Of a DNA stretch of 44,387 nucleotides, positions 9,177-18,605 are shown piece after piece (the stretch's first letter is position 1; every line of letters starts with the position of its first letter). The stretch lies in the NCBI GenBank assembly GCA_964542915.1, contig CAZIVP010000024.1, forward strand, positions 1-44,387, in the 5' to 3' direction. A program made the translations under genes and the position numbers. The notes beneath the pieces are model-generated. The model was given only the letters and a program-made list of their open reading frames with translations. It ran no database searches and was not told the origin of the DNA. This DNA comes from CAZIVP01 sp964542915 (lineage in GTDB: Bacteria; Calditrichota; Calditrichia; Calditrichales; Calditrichaceae).

Positions 9177-10477
9177 TGATGTCAACGATTTTTAAATCTA
9201 TTGTACGAAGCTTCGTCACCCAAACCCGACCGCTCTGGCGCCATTTTGTAATTATTGAAGAAGAACCGTTGCGTATCGGACTTGAAGGCATTTTTGCCCA
9301 CAAACTCCGTTCTTTTTTAACCATGCTGGGCATCATTTTTGGCGTTGCTGCGGTCATTTCCATGTTGGCCATCGGCGAAGGGGCGCGACAGAAAACGCTG
9401 GCTCAGATTCGGGCGCTGGGATTGAATAATATTATCGTACTGCAGAAAAAAGCTGAAGAAGAACAGGCCGACGAGAAGGAAGAGCAGAAACGCCGGTTCT
9501 TAAATTTCCAGGATGTGGATGCCATCGATCACATTCTCGCCACTGTAAACCGGGTCGTGCCCGTCGTAGAAACTTCATACGAAGCCGTCCATGAAAAGCA
9601 CAAATATACAACCACGTTAACCGGTTCGAGTCCGGATTATTTTAGCGTCATGAGTCTGTCGCTGCAGAAGGGCGGCTTCTTTTCGGGATATGATAACGAT
9701 CGTTACCAACGGGTTTGCGTGTTAGGCAGCGAAGCGGCTAAACGGCTGTTTCCCGGAAGTGAAGCGCTGGGCAGCATGATTCGCGTGGAAAAAATCTGGT
9801 TGCGGGTGGTTGGCGTATTGCAACGCCAGCCCGTCAGCACGGCGGGCGCCGAACAGGTCGATCTAAACACACATATTTTTGCTCCGATTAAAATGGTCAA
9901 TGTCCGGTTCGGGCGGGCGCCGGATGAGAGTCCTTTACAACAAATCATTATCCGGGTAGAGGATCAACACCAGGTCGTCAATACGGCTAATATGGTAGAT
10001 CGTATTCTGTTTCGGAGGCACCGTCAGAACCGCGATTACAGCCTGATCGTACCCGAGCGCCTCCTGCAACAAAGCGAGGAGACGCAACGCATGTTCAATA
10101 TCGTCATGGGAGCGATCGCCGGCATTTCCCTTTTGGTCGGCGGCATCGGCATCATGAATATTATGCTGGCCTCTATTTTAGAGCGCACCCGGGAGATCGG
10201 CGTGCGGCGGTCGCTGGGCGCCAAAAAACGCGACGTATTAAGCCAGTTTCTGATTGAAGCGGTTTTACTGAGTCTGCTCGGTGGCGTTATCGGCGTGGTC
10301 CTTGGCTACGGTTTGTCCTTCGGTATCACGCTTTTCTCGGACTGGAAGACAAGTGTAACATGGTGGTCCGTCATTCTTGCCTTTGGCGTCAGCAGCGGCG
10401 TGGGCATTGTATTCGGCTACTACCCGGCGCGGAAGGCGGCGGAGCTCAATCCGATCGATGCGTTGCGGTATGAGTAA
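9176..10477 (+). CDS. ABC transporter permease, MacB/FtsX type (no fused ATPase)
   Basis: A 433-residue inner-membrane permease. The first transmembrane helix and MacB_PCD signature (HKLRSFLTMLGIIFGVAAV, about residues 40-60) are followed by a periplasmic domain to about 305. Three C-terminal helices form the FtsX domain, with LVGGIGIMNIML and the coupling-helix motif ERTREIGVRRSLGAKK, ending PARKAAELNPIDALRYE. E. coli MacB carries an ATPase at its N-terminus; this protein does not, and no ABC ATPase gene lies nearby. A separate ATPase must be encoded elsewhere if the pump is active. The gene is translationally coupled to the upstream adaptor. Such systems export macrolides, peptides, lipoproteins or toxins; the substrate here is unknown. 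Confidence 0.93.
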   Translation: MMSTIFKSIVRSFVTQTRPLWRHFVIIEEEPLRIGLEGIFAHKLRSFLTMLGIIFGVAAVISMLAIGEGARQKTLAQIRALGLNNIIVLQKKAEEEQADEKEEQKRRFLNFQDVDAIDHILATVNRVVPVVETSYEAVHEKHKYTTTLTGSSPDYFSVMSLSLQKGGFFSGYDNDRYQRVCVLGSEAAKRLFPGSEALGSMIRVEKIWLRVVGVLQRQPVSTAGAEQVDLNTHIFAPIKMVNVRFGRAPDESPLQQIIIRVEDQHQVVNTANMVDRILFRRHRQNRDYSLIVPERLLQQSEETQRMFNIVMGAIAGISLLVGGIGIMNIMLASILERTREIGVRRSLGAKKRDVLSQFLIEAVLLSLLGGVIGVVLGYGLSFGITLFSDWKTSVTWWSVILAFGVSSGVGIVFGYYPARKAAELNPIDALRYE

Positions 10478-10605
10478 TCATTAAGAATAAGGCCGCTCCC
10501 ATTCAATCAAAATGATCGTTTGAATATGAATACAACTTGAACAATCGTCTTGCCAACCATACCCTATCCCTGCTATATTGTTGCCCTTTGAACAAGGGGG
10601 ATGCA

Positions 10606-11940
10606 ATGTCGGATCGTAACGAATATAGCGAAAAATTTCAACGCTTTATCGTGCAAACCTTTTTTAATCAACTTCCGCAAGAGGATCAGGATGTGCTCCG
10701 TGCCTGGGCTGCGCGTTACCGGTTTACCTTTCAGGAAATTCGGCAGGTCGCGGAATACGGCCGCGATCTAATGATGTGGCAGGAAGAGGGCTTAAGCGAA
10801 TGGCAGCAAAAGCACGGAAAGAACAGGGACGCGCAGTTCAGAACAAAAGAGCAACTGCTTGCGGCATTACATGCCTACATGCACTCTTTAAAAGAAATCC
10901 CTAAAACGTACCCCGAGGCGGGCCTTAAGAGACCCAAAAAACGTGAAAAAAGTAAAATTGTAAGCGAACATTCGGAAAAGAACGTGTTCGGCGACTGTCC
11001 GGTGGCGTCGGAGAAGACGGTTTGCTGTAATCTGAAAACCATCGATGCTGTGGAAAGTTGTGTATTCGGATGTAGCTATTGCACCATTCAGACCTTTTAC
11101 CGCGATAAAATTACGATCGATGATCGATTGGGTGAAAAATTACGTCAGCTGCAACTGGATGAAAACCGTTATTACCACATCGGCACGGGACAATCTTCCG
11201 ATTCCCTGGCCTTTGGCAACCGCAACGGCATTTTGGATGATCTGGCCGCGTTCGCACGCGTGCATCCCAATGTCATACTGGAGTTGAAAACCAAATCCAA
11301 TAATATTCGTTATTTTCTCGAAAACGATGTTCCGAACAACATGTTTTGTTCCTGGTCATTGAATCCACAAGAGGTCATAGAGAATGAAGAACATTTCAGC
11401 GCCGGGTTGGAGGATCGCCTAAAAGCCGCCCGAAGAGTCGCCGACCGAGGGCTGAAGGTATCGTTTCATTTCCATCCGATCGTTTACTACAGGTACTGGG
11501 CAACGACGTATCCGGCCATCGCCCGGCGCGTACAGGAGATGTTCGATCCCGCGGAAGTTTTATTTATTTCATTCGGATCGGTCACGTTTATTAAACCGGT
11601 GCTAAAAAAAATTCGCAAACTGGGTTATCCAAGTAAAATCACTCAGATGCCGCTGGTAAGCGATCCGCACGGCAAGCTGACCTATCCCGATACAATCAAA
11701 ATCGAAAAATTCCGAACCATGTACCATGCATTCGCTCCTTGGCGGGATAAAGTCTTTTTTTATCTGTGTATGGAAAAACGATCCATCTGGGAAAAAAGCT
11801 TTGGTTGGGTCTTTCCGGATAACGACGCTTTTGAGCAGGCGCTGATTCAAAGTTCATTACGTAAAATACGTCGGGATCGGCGCATGGTAAATCAGGATAA
11901 ACGGGTTCAGGATATGGGCGCTTCCGAAGCACTGCGGTAA
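10606..11940 (+). CDS. Spore photoproduct lyase-like radical SAM protein
   Basis: A 444-residue protein resembling the SplB/DNA repair photolyase-like family. The iron-sulfur cluster motif CxxxCxxC is seen as Cys152, Cys156 and Cys159 in SCVFGCSYC, after a helical N-terminal region. Later SPL-like segments include HIGTGQSSDSLAFG, ELKTKSNNI and SWSLNPQ. True SPL repairs spore photoproduct, a thymine dimer, using an S-adenosylmethionine radical. The rest of this window suggests a non-sporulating Gram-negative, so the substrate may differ. I start at ATG 10606 because AAGGGGG lies five bases upstream; the frame extends to a TTG at 10537 without such support. Its 3' end overlaps the convergent DMT transporter gene by 34 bp. 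Confidence 0.8.
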   Translation: MSDRNEYSEKFQRFIVQTFFNQLPQEDQDVLRAWAARYRFTFQEIRQVAEYGRDLMMWQEEGLSEWQQKHGKNRDAQFRTKEQLLAALHAYMHSLKEIPKTYPEAGLKRPKKREKSKIVSEHSEKNVFGDCPVASEKTVCCNLKTIDAVESCVFGCSYCTIQTFYRDKITIDDRLGEKLRQLQLDENRYYHIGTGQSSDSLAFGNRNGILDDLAAFARVHPNVILELKTKSNNIRYFLENDVPNNMFCSWSLNPQEVIENEEHFSAGLEDRLKAARRVADRGLKVSFHFHPIVYYRYWATTYPAIARRVQEMFDPAEVLFISFGSVTFIKPVLKKIRKLGYPSKITQMPLVSDPHGKLTYPDTIKIEKFRTMYHAFAPWRDKVFFYLCMEKRSIWEKSFGWVFPDNDAFEQALIQSSLRKIRRDRRMVNQDKRVQDMGASEALR

Positions 11941-12821
11941 CGAACACGCCGGTTGAAATGCTGGAGTATAATGCCCGCAACGATGAAAACGAGTCCCACA
12001 ACGGTCGAAAGTAGTATGGTTTCGCCCACAAGTAGATGAATAACCGCGAGAGACAAGAACGGTACGAGATAGATGAAGTTACTAACGGAAGCGGTCGTTT
12101 TGGCAAGCCTTAACGCCTGCGACCAGATAACGAAGGTAATGCCCATTTCGAATAAACCAATATATATCACGCCAAAGATTCCGCGCCATGGAGGCAACCT
12201 GATTTCGGAATAAACGACTGTCGCCATCAGAATGAAAATCATTCCGAATGAAAAGTTCAAAAACAGTTTGAGGATAGCATCCCTTCGATCGCGGATATTG
12301 TAGATCCAGAATACGGCCCAGATTATGGCGCTGCCCAAAGCAAGTGCAACGCCTGTTGCATTATCGAATTGCAAACGCCATAACTGACCGCGCGTCGAAA
12401 TAACCAGCACGCCCGTAAAACTGATCAGAATGGCAACAAGGTTTTTAATTGTGATCTTCTGTTTAAGCAATGGAATGGATAGCAGAACCAGCATAACGGG
12501 CCACGTGTAATTGAGCGCCTGTGCCTCCTGTGCGGGCAGTAAGGTGTAGGCTTTAAATAGAACCGTATAATACAGGAAAGGATTCAGCAAGCCGAGGAAC
12601 GCGGATTGTAGAAACGCGCGCATTGGTAGCGTTTTCAATAGATGTAATTTATTCTGAACGACGAGCAAAGCGAATAGAATAAAAATCGATACGAGACAGG
12701 CGTGAAACAGCAATTGCAAAACATCAATATAACGCAGTGAAATTTTAAAGGCCGAGGCGACGGTTGACCATATCAACACCGCTGCAATGGCATACAAGTA
12801 GGCTTGCTTTTGTTTTTCCAT
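11907..12821 (-). CDS. DMT/EamA family transporter
   Basis: A 304-residue integral membrane protein with about ten hydrophobic helices in two related halves, as in the drug/metabolite transporter superfamily (two EamA domains). The N-terminal half has LIWSTVASAFKISLR and the central LNYTWPVMLVLLS segment; the second half begins near ALALGSAIIWAVFW. Family members export amino acids, metabolites or drugs; the substrate cannot be assigned. It starts 41 nt downstream of the M14 carboxypeptidase stop on the same strand and could be co-transcribed with it, which would be consistent with amino-acid handling. The last 34 bases overlap the convergent radical SAM gene. Confidence 0.88.
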   Translation of the reverse strand: MEKQKQAYLYAIAAVLIWSTVASAFKISLRYIDVLQLLFHACLVSIFILFALLVVQNKLHLLKTLPMRAFLQSAFLGLLNPFLYYTVLFKAYTLLPAQEAQALNYTWPVMLVLLSIPLLKQKITIKNLVAILISFTGVLVISTRGQLWRLQFDNATGVALALGSAIIWAVFWIYNIRDRRDAILKLFLNFSFGMIFILMATVVYSEIRLPPWRGIFGVIYIGLFEMGITFVIWSQALRLAKTTASVSNFIYLVPFLSLAVIHLLVGETILLSTVVGLVFIVAGIILQHFNRRVRYRSASEAPIS

Positions 12822-12862
12822 AGATTATGGGGACGTCATCGATGTCTTACTCTGATTTGCCG

Positions 12863-15346
12863 TCATTTCACATGCAACATTTTACCCGTTTTAATCCGTT
12901 GTCCGTACTTCAGGCGGTAATAATAAATACCGGAAGCCGCCGGTAATTTTTCTTCAATTAGGCCGTTCCAATAGTGTTCATGTTTACCGGCATTCAATCG
13001 TCCGTCGAGTAGGGTTTGGACAAGGTTACCTTGTATGTCGTATATGTCCAGACGTACCTTTCCTTTGTCTGGAAGAACAAAGGCGATTCGAGTGCCGGCG
13101 TTGAACGGATTGGGATAATTACCGAGTAATCGGAACGAGGCAGGCGCCGGGCTGGCATCCGTAATCGGCGATACGGTTTCTTTATAAGAGAGTATCCGGA
13201 TTTGATCGATAAACCAGCCATTACGCTCGACGCCGCCGTCGGCGTCCATGCGGAACCTCACATAAAAGGAGGCGGCCGGTGCAAACGCGCTAATATCAAT
13301 CACCTCTTTGACCCAATAAAGCTGCATGTCGTCGTAACCGGATTCCGAAGTGGATTGTTCACCCTTGCCGCTGCCGGAAACGGAACGTAAACCGGAAACC
13401 GTTTGCCAGCTATTGCCGTCCGTGGAAACCTGGACGCGGGCGAAATCGTAATCACGTTCGATCTGCCAGCGGCTGAAAAATTCCAGATACGTTTTTTCGG
13501 CATTTTCCAGCTCCATCGCTTGGGCCAATGTTAAAATGTTGTGGCTATCAGCGGCGTAATTGCGGTCCGGACTGTCCGTAAAGGCGTGATCGCCTTCGTA
13601 GCTTTTGGCATCATCCACGGCCCAGGAATTTCCGGTATCCCATTGGGCGCTGCCCGACTCCGCATCATCGGAAAACGCAACGGTCGGTTTACCTAATATG
13701 ACGGTTTGGATGGTATCGCGCCGTTCAACGCCTTCCTGATTGATGGTAAGCGTAAACTTCGGTCGATGGCCGGCCGGCGTTTCGTCTGCGACGGTAAATA
13801 GTAAACTGTCGAAGCGAACCTGTGTTTGCGATAAAATATCGACGGTTTGATTGCTGTTGTCTTTATCGAGAGTTATATAAGGGTCATCGGTGCTCAGACT
13901 GAGCGATACCTGCCGGGCCACATCCTGTCCCATATTACCGATATTAAACGTAATGGATGCCTGCTCGCCCGGACCAATGTAGCCATCCTGATCTCCCGCG
14001 GTTTCACTTAGGTCGTAGTTTCGGTAGCGGGCAAATCCGCCGCCGTACCAGGCCAAACGCATATTGGGATGAATATTCTCCTTAGCCAGTGGAATGATAC
14101 GATTCTCTTCGGGCCAAAATCCATCTTCGTCGCTTCCCACTTCGGGCGTCATCGCTAAAATCTTATTTTTCTGGGATTCTTCGCCGTAAAACCAGTCGTC
14201 GGAATCGCCGTTGGTGATATAACCGACGGTTTCGTCGCCGGTGCCGTAGGTGTATTGATTATGACGGGTCATTTCGGAAGCGTAATCGAAAAACGTCAGC
14301 GAATCTTTAGTTAACAATGATTCTTCGTAGCCCCAGGGGTGGATGAGCAAATTGGAATACGAATGGTAACTGAGCGATAATACAAAATGCCGGTCTTTGC
14401 TGAAATCGCGTACGGCTTGCGTTTCCGGCTCCGAGAAAGGATCCGGACCGCGATAGGTGTCGCTCCATGGATAGGGGCTGGAGCCTTCGTCGTCGTAGCC
14501 CCACTTGTAGCCGTAATTGCGATTGAGATCGACGCCGTACCAATCGCCTTCATTTATTCGCCGGTTTTTACGCCACTGGCCGCCGCCGTCGGGATTGGTT
14601 TGTTCGTTATAGACATAACCGTCGGGATTGAGAACCGGAACGAAGTAGAATTCACGGTTATCGACCAGATAGGTTACTTCCGGATCCACGCCGTAATTTT
14701 CGAGCAAATAGTACATAAAATACACCACGGTCATCATGCTTTGCGGTTCCCGGGCATGATGCAAGCCATTGTAAAACAACTCCGGCTCCGATTCGTCGGA
14801 TTCCGGATTATCGGAAATTTTAACCATCCAGAGATGACGATTCTCGTGGCTTTGTCCGATCGATTGTTTGGCCGTCGTCAGATCGGGATACATGAGGTGC
14901 ATGGAATCCAGTTCCGCCTTGACTTCATCGAAGGTGTAATAGCCGCCCATGCTGCCCAGTTCAAATCCCTCCGGGACATCTTGCGAAGCTGTGATTTTTG
15001 CCCGCTGCACCGAACTCAACGTTGCACGTTTTTGATAAGCTTTGACGACATCGGGGACCAAAACCTGATAGGAGAGCCCGCTGTTTTGCAAAGCCTTTAA
15101 CTCCCGCTCGTTGATTACAGCAGTTAGGAGTCGGGAGCCGTCGCGTTGTTTTTCAACGGAAACATGATCGAAAATCAAGCCGTTTTGTGCCAGCCGTTGA
15201 AATGTCCGGTCGCTTTGAATGGTAATCCGGACTTTGCTGTAAGTAAACGGTTGATCTTGGGCATAAGCGCTCAGGCAAAAAATGAAGATCAGGGACAATA
15301 TCCCTTTGAGAGCATGACGTTTTACCGTTTCGAGGTTGCGTGCCAT
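12863..15346 (-). CDS. Secreted M14 zinc carboxypeptidase with type IX-type sorting tail
   Basis: An extracellular metallocarboxypeptidase that removes C-terminal residues from peptides. Numbering from the ATG at 15346, a signal peptide ends near residue 29 (LSAYA). A propeptide-like region (about 35-120) precedes the peptidase domain (about 135-430). Zinc ligands His197 and Glu200 (HHARE) and His328 (SYHSYS) are present. The substrate-binding DLNRN motif and catalytic Glu402 (MTPEVGSD) are also there, so it should be active. A CARDB-like beta domain, an immune-inhibitor-A/MAM-like jelly roll (about 555-720) and a 'YPNPFNAGT' C-terminal module ending KMLHVK follow. A second ATG two codons upstream (15352) is possible, but AGG spacing favours 15346. 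Confidence 0.93.
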   Translation of the reverse strand: MARNLETVKRHALKGILSLIFIFCLSAYAQDQPFTYSKVRITIQSDRTFQRLAQNGLIFDHVSVEKQRDGSRLLTAVINERELKALQNSGLSYQVLVPDVVKAYQKRATLSSVQRAKITASQDVPEGFELGSMGGYYTFDEVKAELDSMHLMYPDLTTAKQSIGQSHENRHLWMVKISDNPESDESEPELFYNGLHHAREPQSMMTVVYFMYYLLENYGVDPEVTYLVDNREFYFVPVLNPDGYVYNEQTNPDGGGQWRKNRRINEGDWYGVDLNRNYGYKWGYDDEGSSPYPWSDTYRGPDPFSEPETQAVRDFSKDRHFVLSLSYHSYSNLLIHPWGYEESLLTKDSLTFFDYASEMTRHNQYTYGTGDETVGYITNGDSDDWFYGEESQKNKILAMTPEVGSDEDGFWPEENRIIPLAKENIHPNMRLAWYGGGFARYRNYDLSETAGDQDGYIGPGEQASITFNIGNMGQDVARQVSLSLSTDDPYITLDKDNSNQTVDILSQTQVRFDSLLFTVADETPAGHRPKFTLTINQEGVERRDTIQTVILGKPTVAFSDDAESGSAQWDTGNSWAVDDAKSYEGDHAFTDSPDRNYAADSHNILTLAQAMELENAEKTYLEFFSRWQIERDYDFARVQVSTDGNSWQTVSGLRSVSGSGKGEQSTSESGYDDMQLYWVKEVIDISAFAPAASFYVRFRMDADGGVERNGWFIDQIRILSYKETVSPITDASPAPASFRLLGNYPNPFNAGTRIAFVLPDKGKVRLDIYDIQGNLVQTLLDGRLNAGKHEHYWNGLIEEKLPAASGIYYYRLKYGQRIKTGKMLHVK

Positions 15347-15514
15347 AAACATACCTGTTGTTTGGATTGCGGTTTTCTAAAAGCATTATCGTAAACGAAC
15401 GCCTTGAAATGCTTAATCCATAGATCATTCAAAAAAACGATCGCGCAATTCAGAACAAATCGCTCATCAACACCTAAATCAAGACCGACTGATATTCAAC
15501 GTTAAGGTCTGCTT

Positions 15515-16429
15515 TTACGAAGATTCGTTTGCCCTGAATAAAGCTTTTAAATCTTTGATTTCCCAGGGATAGATCACGTTGAAGGGCTTGTTCAGCTCGT
15601 CTCTCACGCGCATAAACGATAAACCCAGATAGCGATTGCTGTTTTTTATCTCTTCAAGCCATTTATTGAAGGGTGTTTCAAAGGTTGTCATTTTTCGGTT
15701 TGATGATTCGCGAATCACCAGCCGCTCATTTTCGCGAAAGAACATAATCATGTGTGCGGAAAAAATGTTATCTTTATCCGCGAATATCAGGCAGGCAATA
15801 TCGCCGCTTGCGATGTTTTCTTTAACGGAAGCAAGCTCGCCCGTCGGGATGTAATGAATGGTCATGGAGCGATCCGGTTTGATAAAGCGTTTATCTTCGA
15901 TGCCTTTCCGGGCAAAAAACTGTTTGTGCGAAATGGTGCGGGTAAGTGGTTCGGCCTTCTGTCCGCCAATCCTTTTCGTTGCATCCACTAATAACCAGTC
16001 GTTTTCCGGCAACCAATCTCCCATGGTATAATGGTTGCGGGTCTTCATACCGATGATGCCGTCTTTATATCGGATATGCTGCAAATTATTAAAAAAATGC
16101 TCCCAGCTATCCGAGATCGCCAACGCCAGGATATGCTCACAATAAGCCATGCAATTGGTATCATCAAAGGTGACCAGAGGCATGGTTTCATAAAGGGCGT
16201 AAGGACCGTCGCCCACACAGGTCAGATTGTAGGGCGTATTTAAAAAACGTTGGGCGTAATATTGCATGCGTTCGGTAATAGTCAGTGGTTTTTGTACCGT
16301 TTCTTTAAGGAGGGTGTGAATTTCTTTTTTGGACAGTTCGAAAAATGGCTTGCTTTCCTTATTCTTTTGGGCGTCGGCGAATGAAATTGAGATGCATACT
16401 ATTATAAAAAAATAAATAAATTTCTTCAT
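15515..16429 (-). CDS. DUF1460 (NlpC/P60-like) secreted protein
   Basis: A 304-residue exported protein with a clear signal peptide (cleavage after about residue 20, SFADA). It matches DUF1460, an NlpC/P60-related fold linked to cell-wall peptide hydrolysis. Visible features are the RFLNTPY segment and DDTNCMAYCEHILALA with the candidate nucleophile Cys; GDIACLIF and a later SAHMIMF may supply the histidine. The conserved arrangement implies an active cysteine amidase or endopeptidase in the periplasm, but the substrate is not established here. It has its own AGGGAAGAG ribosome binding site and a candidate promoter just upstream. The M14 gene lies 168 nt downstream on the same strand. Confidence 0.82.
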   Translation of the reverse strand: MKKFIYFFIIVCISISFADAQKNKESKPFFELSKKEIHTLLKETVQKPLTITERMQYYAQRFLNTPYNLTCVGDGPYALYETMPLVTFDDTNCMAYCEHILALAISDSWEHFFNNLQHIRYKDGIIGMKTRNHYTMGDWLPENDWLLVDATKRIGGQKAEPLTRTISHKQFFARKGIEDKRFIKPDRSMTIHYIPTGELASVKENIASGDIACLIFADKDNIFSAHMIMFFRENERLVIRESSNRKMTTFETPFNKWLEEIKNSNRYLGLSFMRVRDELNKPFNVIYPWEIKDLKALFRANESS

Positions 16430-16448
16430 AGTCTCTTCCCTGTTTTAA

Positions 16449-16482
16449 TGTACATTGTACAAAATTTAATAGTTTAACGTAA
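16449..16482 (-). promoter_or_regulatory. Candidate promoter with small palindrome for the DUF1460 gene
   Basis: On the minus strand a TACAAT hexamer (16454-16459) lies 25 nt before the DUF1460 start, 17 bp from a weak TTACGT. The -10 is embedded in the palindrome TGTAC-ATT-GTACA (16449-16461), which could be an operator or chance. Confidence 0.25.
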
Positions 16483-16762
16483 TCGAGCCAAATGTTAATT
16501 GTAGTATTCCATTGCCGATTGTTTGATGAAGCGCAGGAGGGGCCTATCGGATAGCATCGGAGCGCTGTTGTTCTGAAAAAGGAATGCATCATACGAAGTA
16601 AAACGGTGAGCCGGGAGTGCAAAGCGCTCACTTTCCTATCGAATATTTAAGGCAAATACGTTGCAATTTAATTTTACGGTTTCCCATTGAGGATGTCAGT
16701 GTAACGATCCAGAGTTAATTCCGAACGGCTTTATTAGAAATTGATTAAATACCATTTTGGGT
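16483..16762. other. Intergenic region between divergent secreted-protein genes
   Basis: Part of a 428-base gap between the DUF1460 start (minus) and the lamin-tail protein start (plus). Beyond the candidate promoters at its two edges I see no ORF with a ribosome binding site and no RNA gene. Confidence 0.5.
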
Positions 16763-16790
16763 TTGCAATTGATATCAGAGATCGTATATT
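16763..16790 (+). promoter_or_regulatory. Candidate sigma70-type promoter
   Basis: TTGCAA (16763-16768) and TATATT (16785-16790) are separated by 16 bp, giving a leader of about 65 nt before the ATG at 16858. The gene has a strong GGGGAGG ribosome binding site. Confidence 0.45.
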
Positions 16791-16857
16791 TTTGCTAGTT
16801 TTTCTTTCATACATTTCTTCAATATAACATAATCTCTATTGAGAGGGGAGGCCTGCC

Positions 16858-18582
16858 ATGCGTATTTGTATGATTCTTTTACTTGTATCATCCACATTTT
16901 TGTTTGCCGATACCATCAAATTTCAGGGATTTGAAGGCACAGCCAATGATGATTGGAATTATAGCAATGATGTTGCATTTTTCGATAATGGTTGGGGGGA
17001 CGACGGTTATTACGGCATTATCCATATCGAAGAGGCCGCGCCCATTGACTATGCCAGCCTTGCGGACAGTATCCTTGGTGAAAACGACCTGGACGACGAA
17101 GGGGACAACGGGACGACAGATTTCGCAACCACGCAATTTGAAGAAGTGGATATCAGCGCTTACAGCAATGTTTCACTTTCGTTCGACTGGGATGTGGAGG
17201 GTTATAATGCAAGCGACGACGATGCCAAATATGAACTCTTCTATAACGGTGTGAGTCAGGGAGAAGTGTTTTTGTTAGACGGGGGCGTCGATCCTGAAGA
17301 TGGCGAGGGCACGGAAACCATTAATATTCCCGATACTGTTAATACCCTGGCGTTACATATCATGGTTCGAGATAACGGCGCTACCGGTTATTCGGGATTT
17401 GATAATTTTACGGTGGAAGGCGTCGCCGGTAATAATACGGTGGTCTTTTTTGCGGAGTCGGAGGCGACGGTTAACGAGGGCGACGGGACGTATGATCTGG
17501 TTGTATCCATTTCCAATCCCGACGACAACAATGCCACAACAGCCGATGTGGTGCTTATTAGCGGCGACCCTTCCGATGTGGGCAATTATACAGCGCAAAG
17601 CGTTACGTTTCCGGCAGGCAGTTCGCAGGACCAAACCGTAACCGTTGACATTACCGATGACAACGAAGTTGAGGGCGATGAAGCGTTGACATTTGAGCTC
17701 CAGAATGTGTCCGGCGGTAATAACGCGGCTGCGGGGACGCCCTCTCAATTTGATTTGACGATCGAGGATAACGATCTTCCCACTATCGTTATCAATGAAA
17801 TCATGAAAGATCCCGTTGCCGTCGTTGATACGGCTGGCGAATGGTTTGAATTATACAATCCGGGTGACTCCGAAGTGGATATCAACGGCTGGACGATCAA
17901 AGACGACGACTTTGACTCCCATGTAATTGATAACGGCGGACCCTTGATAATTGCTTCGGACGGCTATTTGGTGCTCGGCCGTAACAGCGATTCTTTAGCC
18001 AACGGCGGCGTTGAGGTGGATTATGTGTATGACGGCATTCTTTTGGCCAACAGCGATGATGAGGTGGTTATGGTTTATTCGGATGGCGCCAGCGAAGTGG
18101 ATCGCGTGGTATATAATGAAAGTGATTTCCCCGATGAAAGCGGTAAATCGATGGAGCTTACCAATCCCGATAGCGATAATAACGACGGCGTAAATTGGGC
18201 CTCGGCAACCGTTGCATACGGCGACGGAGATTTCGGAACGCCCGGTTCCGTCAATAGTACGATTGTAAGCACGGTGGATCGTAAGACGGGTGTGCTTATC
18301 CGGGATTATCACTTATATCCAAATTATCCGAATCCGTTCAATCCACGCACGACCATCCGCTTTAGTGTGCCTCAATTCAGCCAGGATGTGCAACTGAGTA
18401 TCTATAATGTTGAGGGAAAACGGGTTCGTACGCTGTTCGCAGGCGCACTTAATGCCGGCCTCCATAAACATCAATGGGACGGACGGGATGCAAATGGTAC
18501 CCTACTTGCCAGCGGTGTATATTATGCCATCCTGGAGGCGGGCGCCTTTCGATCGACCATTAAAATGATGTTCATCAAATAA
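16858..18582 (+). CDS. Secreted Calx-beta/lamin-tail-domain protein with type IX-type sorting tail
   Basis: A 574-residue acidic extracellular protein of unknown function. A signal peptide (about residues 1-17, ending FLFA) is followed by an Asp/Gly-rich beta domain (about 20-190). A Calx-beta domain (about 195-300) follows, with NEGDGTYDLVVSISNP and DDNEVEGDEALTF; such domains bind calcium. Next is a lamin-tail domain (about 305-465; INEIMKDP, EWFELYNPGD, DINGWTIKDDD). The C-terminus has YPNPFNPRT and ends KMMFIK, the usual type IX-type module. No catalytic residues are apparent, so it is probably structural or adhesive. Its own promoter candidate and terminator suggest a single-gene unit. 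Confidence 0.88.
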   Translation: MRICMILLLVSSTFLFADTIKFQGFEGTANDDWNYSNDVAFFDNGWGDDGYYGIIHIEEAAPIDYASLADSILGENDLDDEGDNGTTDFATTQFEEVDISAYSNVSLSFDWDVEGYNASDDDAKYELFYNGVSQGEVFLLDGGVDPEDGEGTETINIPDTVNTLALHIMVRDNGATGYSGFDNFTVEGVAGNNTVVFFAESEATVNEGDGTYDLVVSISNPDDNNATTADVVLISGDPSDVGNYTAQSVTFPAGSSQDQTVTVDITDDNEVEGDEALTFELQNVSGGNNAAAGTPSQFDLTIEDNDLPTIVINEIMKDPVAVVDTAGEWFELYNPGDSEVDINGWTIKDDDFDSHVIDNGGPLIIASDGYLVLGRNSDSLANGGVEVDYVYDGILLANSDDEVVMVYSDGASEVDRVVYNESDFPDESGKSMELTNPDSDNNDGVNWASATVAYGDGDFGTPGSVNSTIVSTVDRKTGVLIRDYHLYPNYPNPFNPRTTIRFSVPQFSQDVQLSIYNVEGKRVRTLFAGALNAGLHKHQWDGRDANGTLLASGVYYAILEAGAFRSTIKMMFIK

Positions 18583-18605
18583 TTTTGCGTGTGGTAAACC
18601 ATCCA

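Noticed and set aside
14387..15100. 237-codon plus-strand open frame inside the carboxypeptidase gene
   Set aside because: It is fully antisense to the strongly supported M14 gene, has no ribosome binding site and no recognisable protein pattern.
16449..16461. TGTAC-ATT-GTACA palindrome as a definite operator
   Set aside because: Five-base arms are short and only one copy is seen, so it is kept only as part of a low-confidence promoter.
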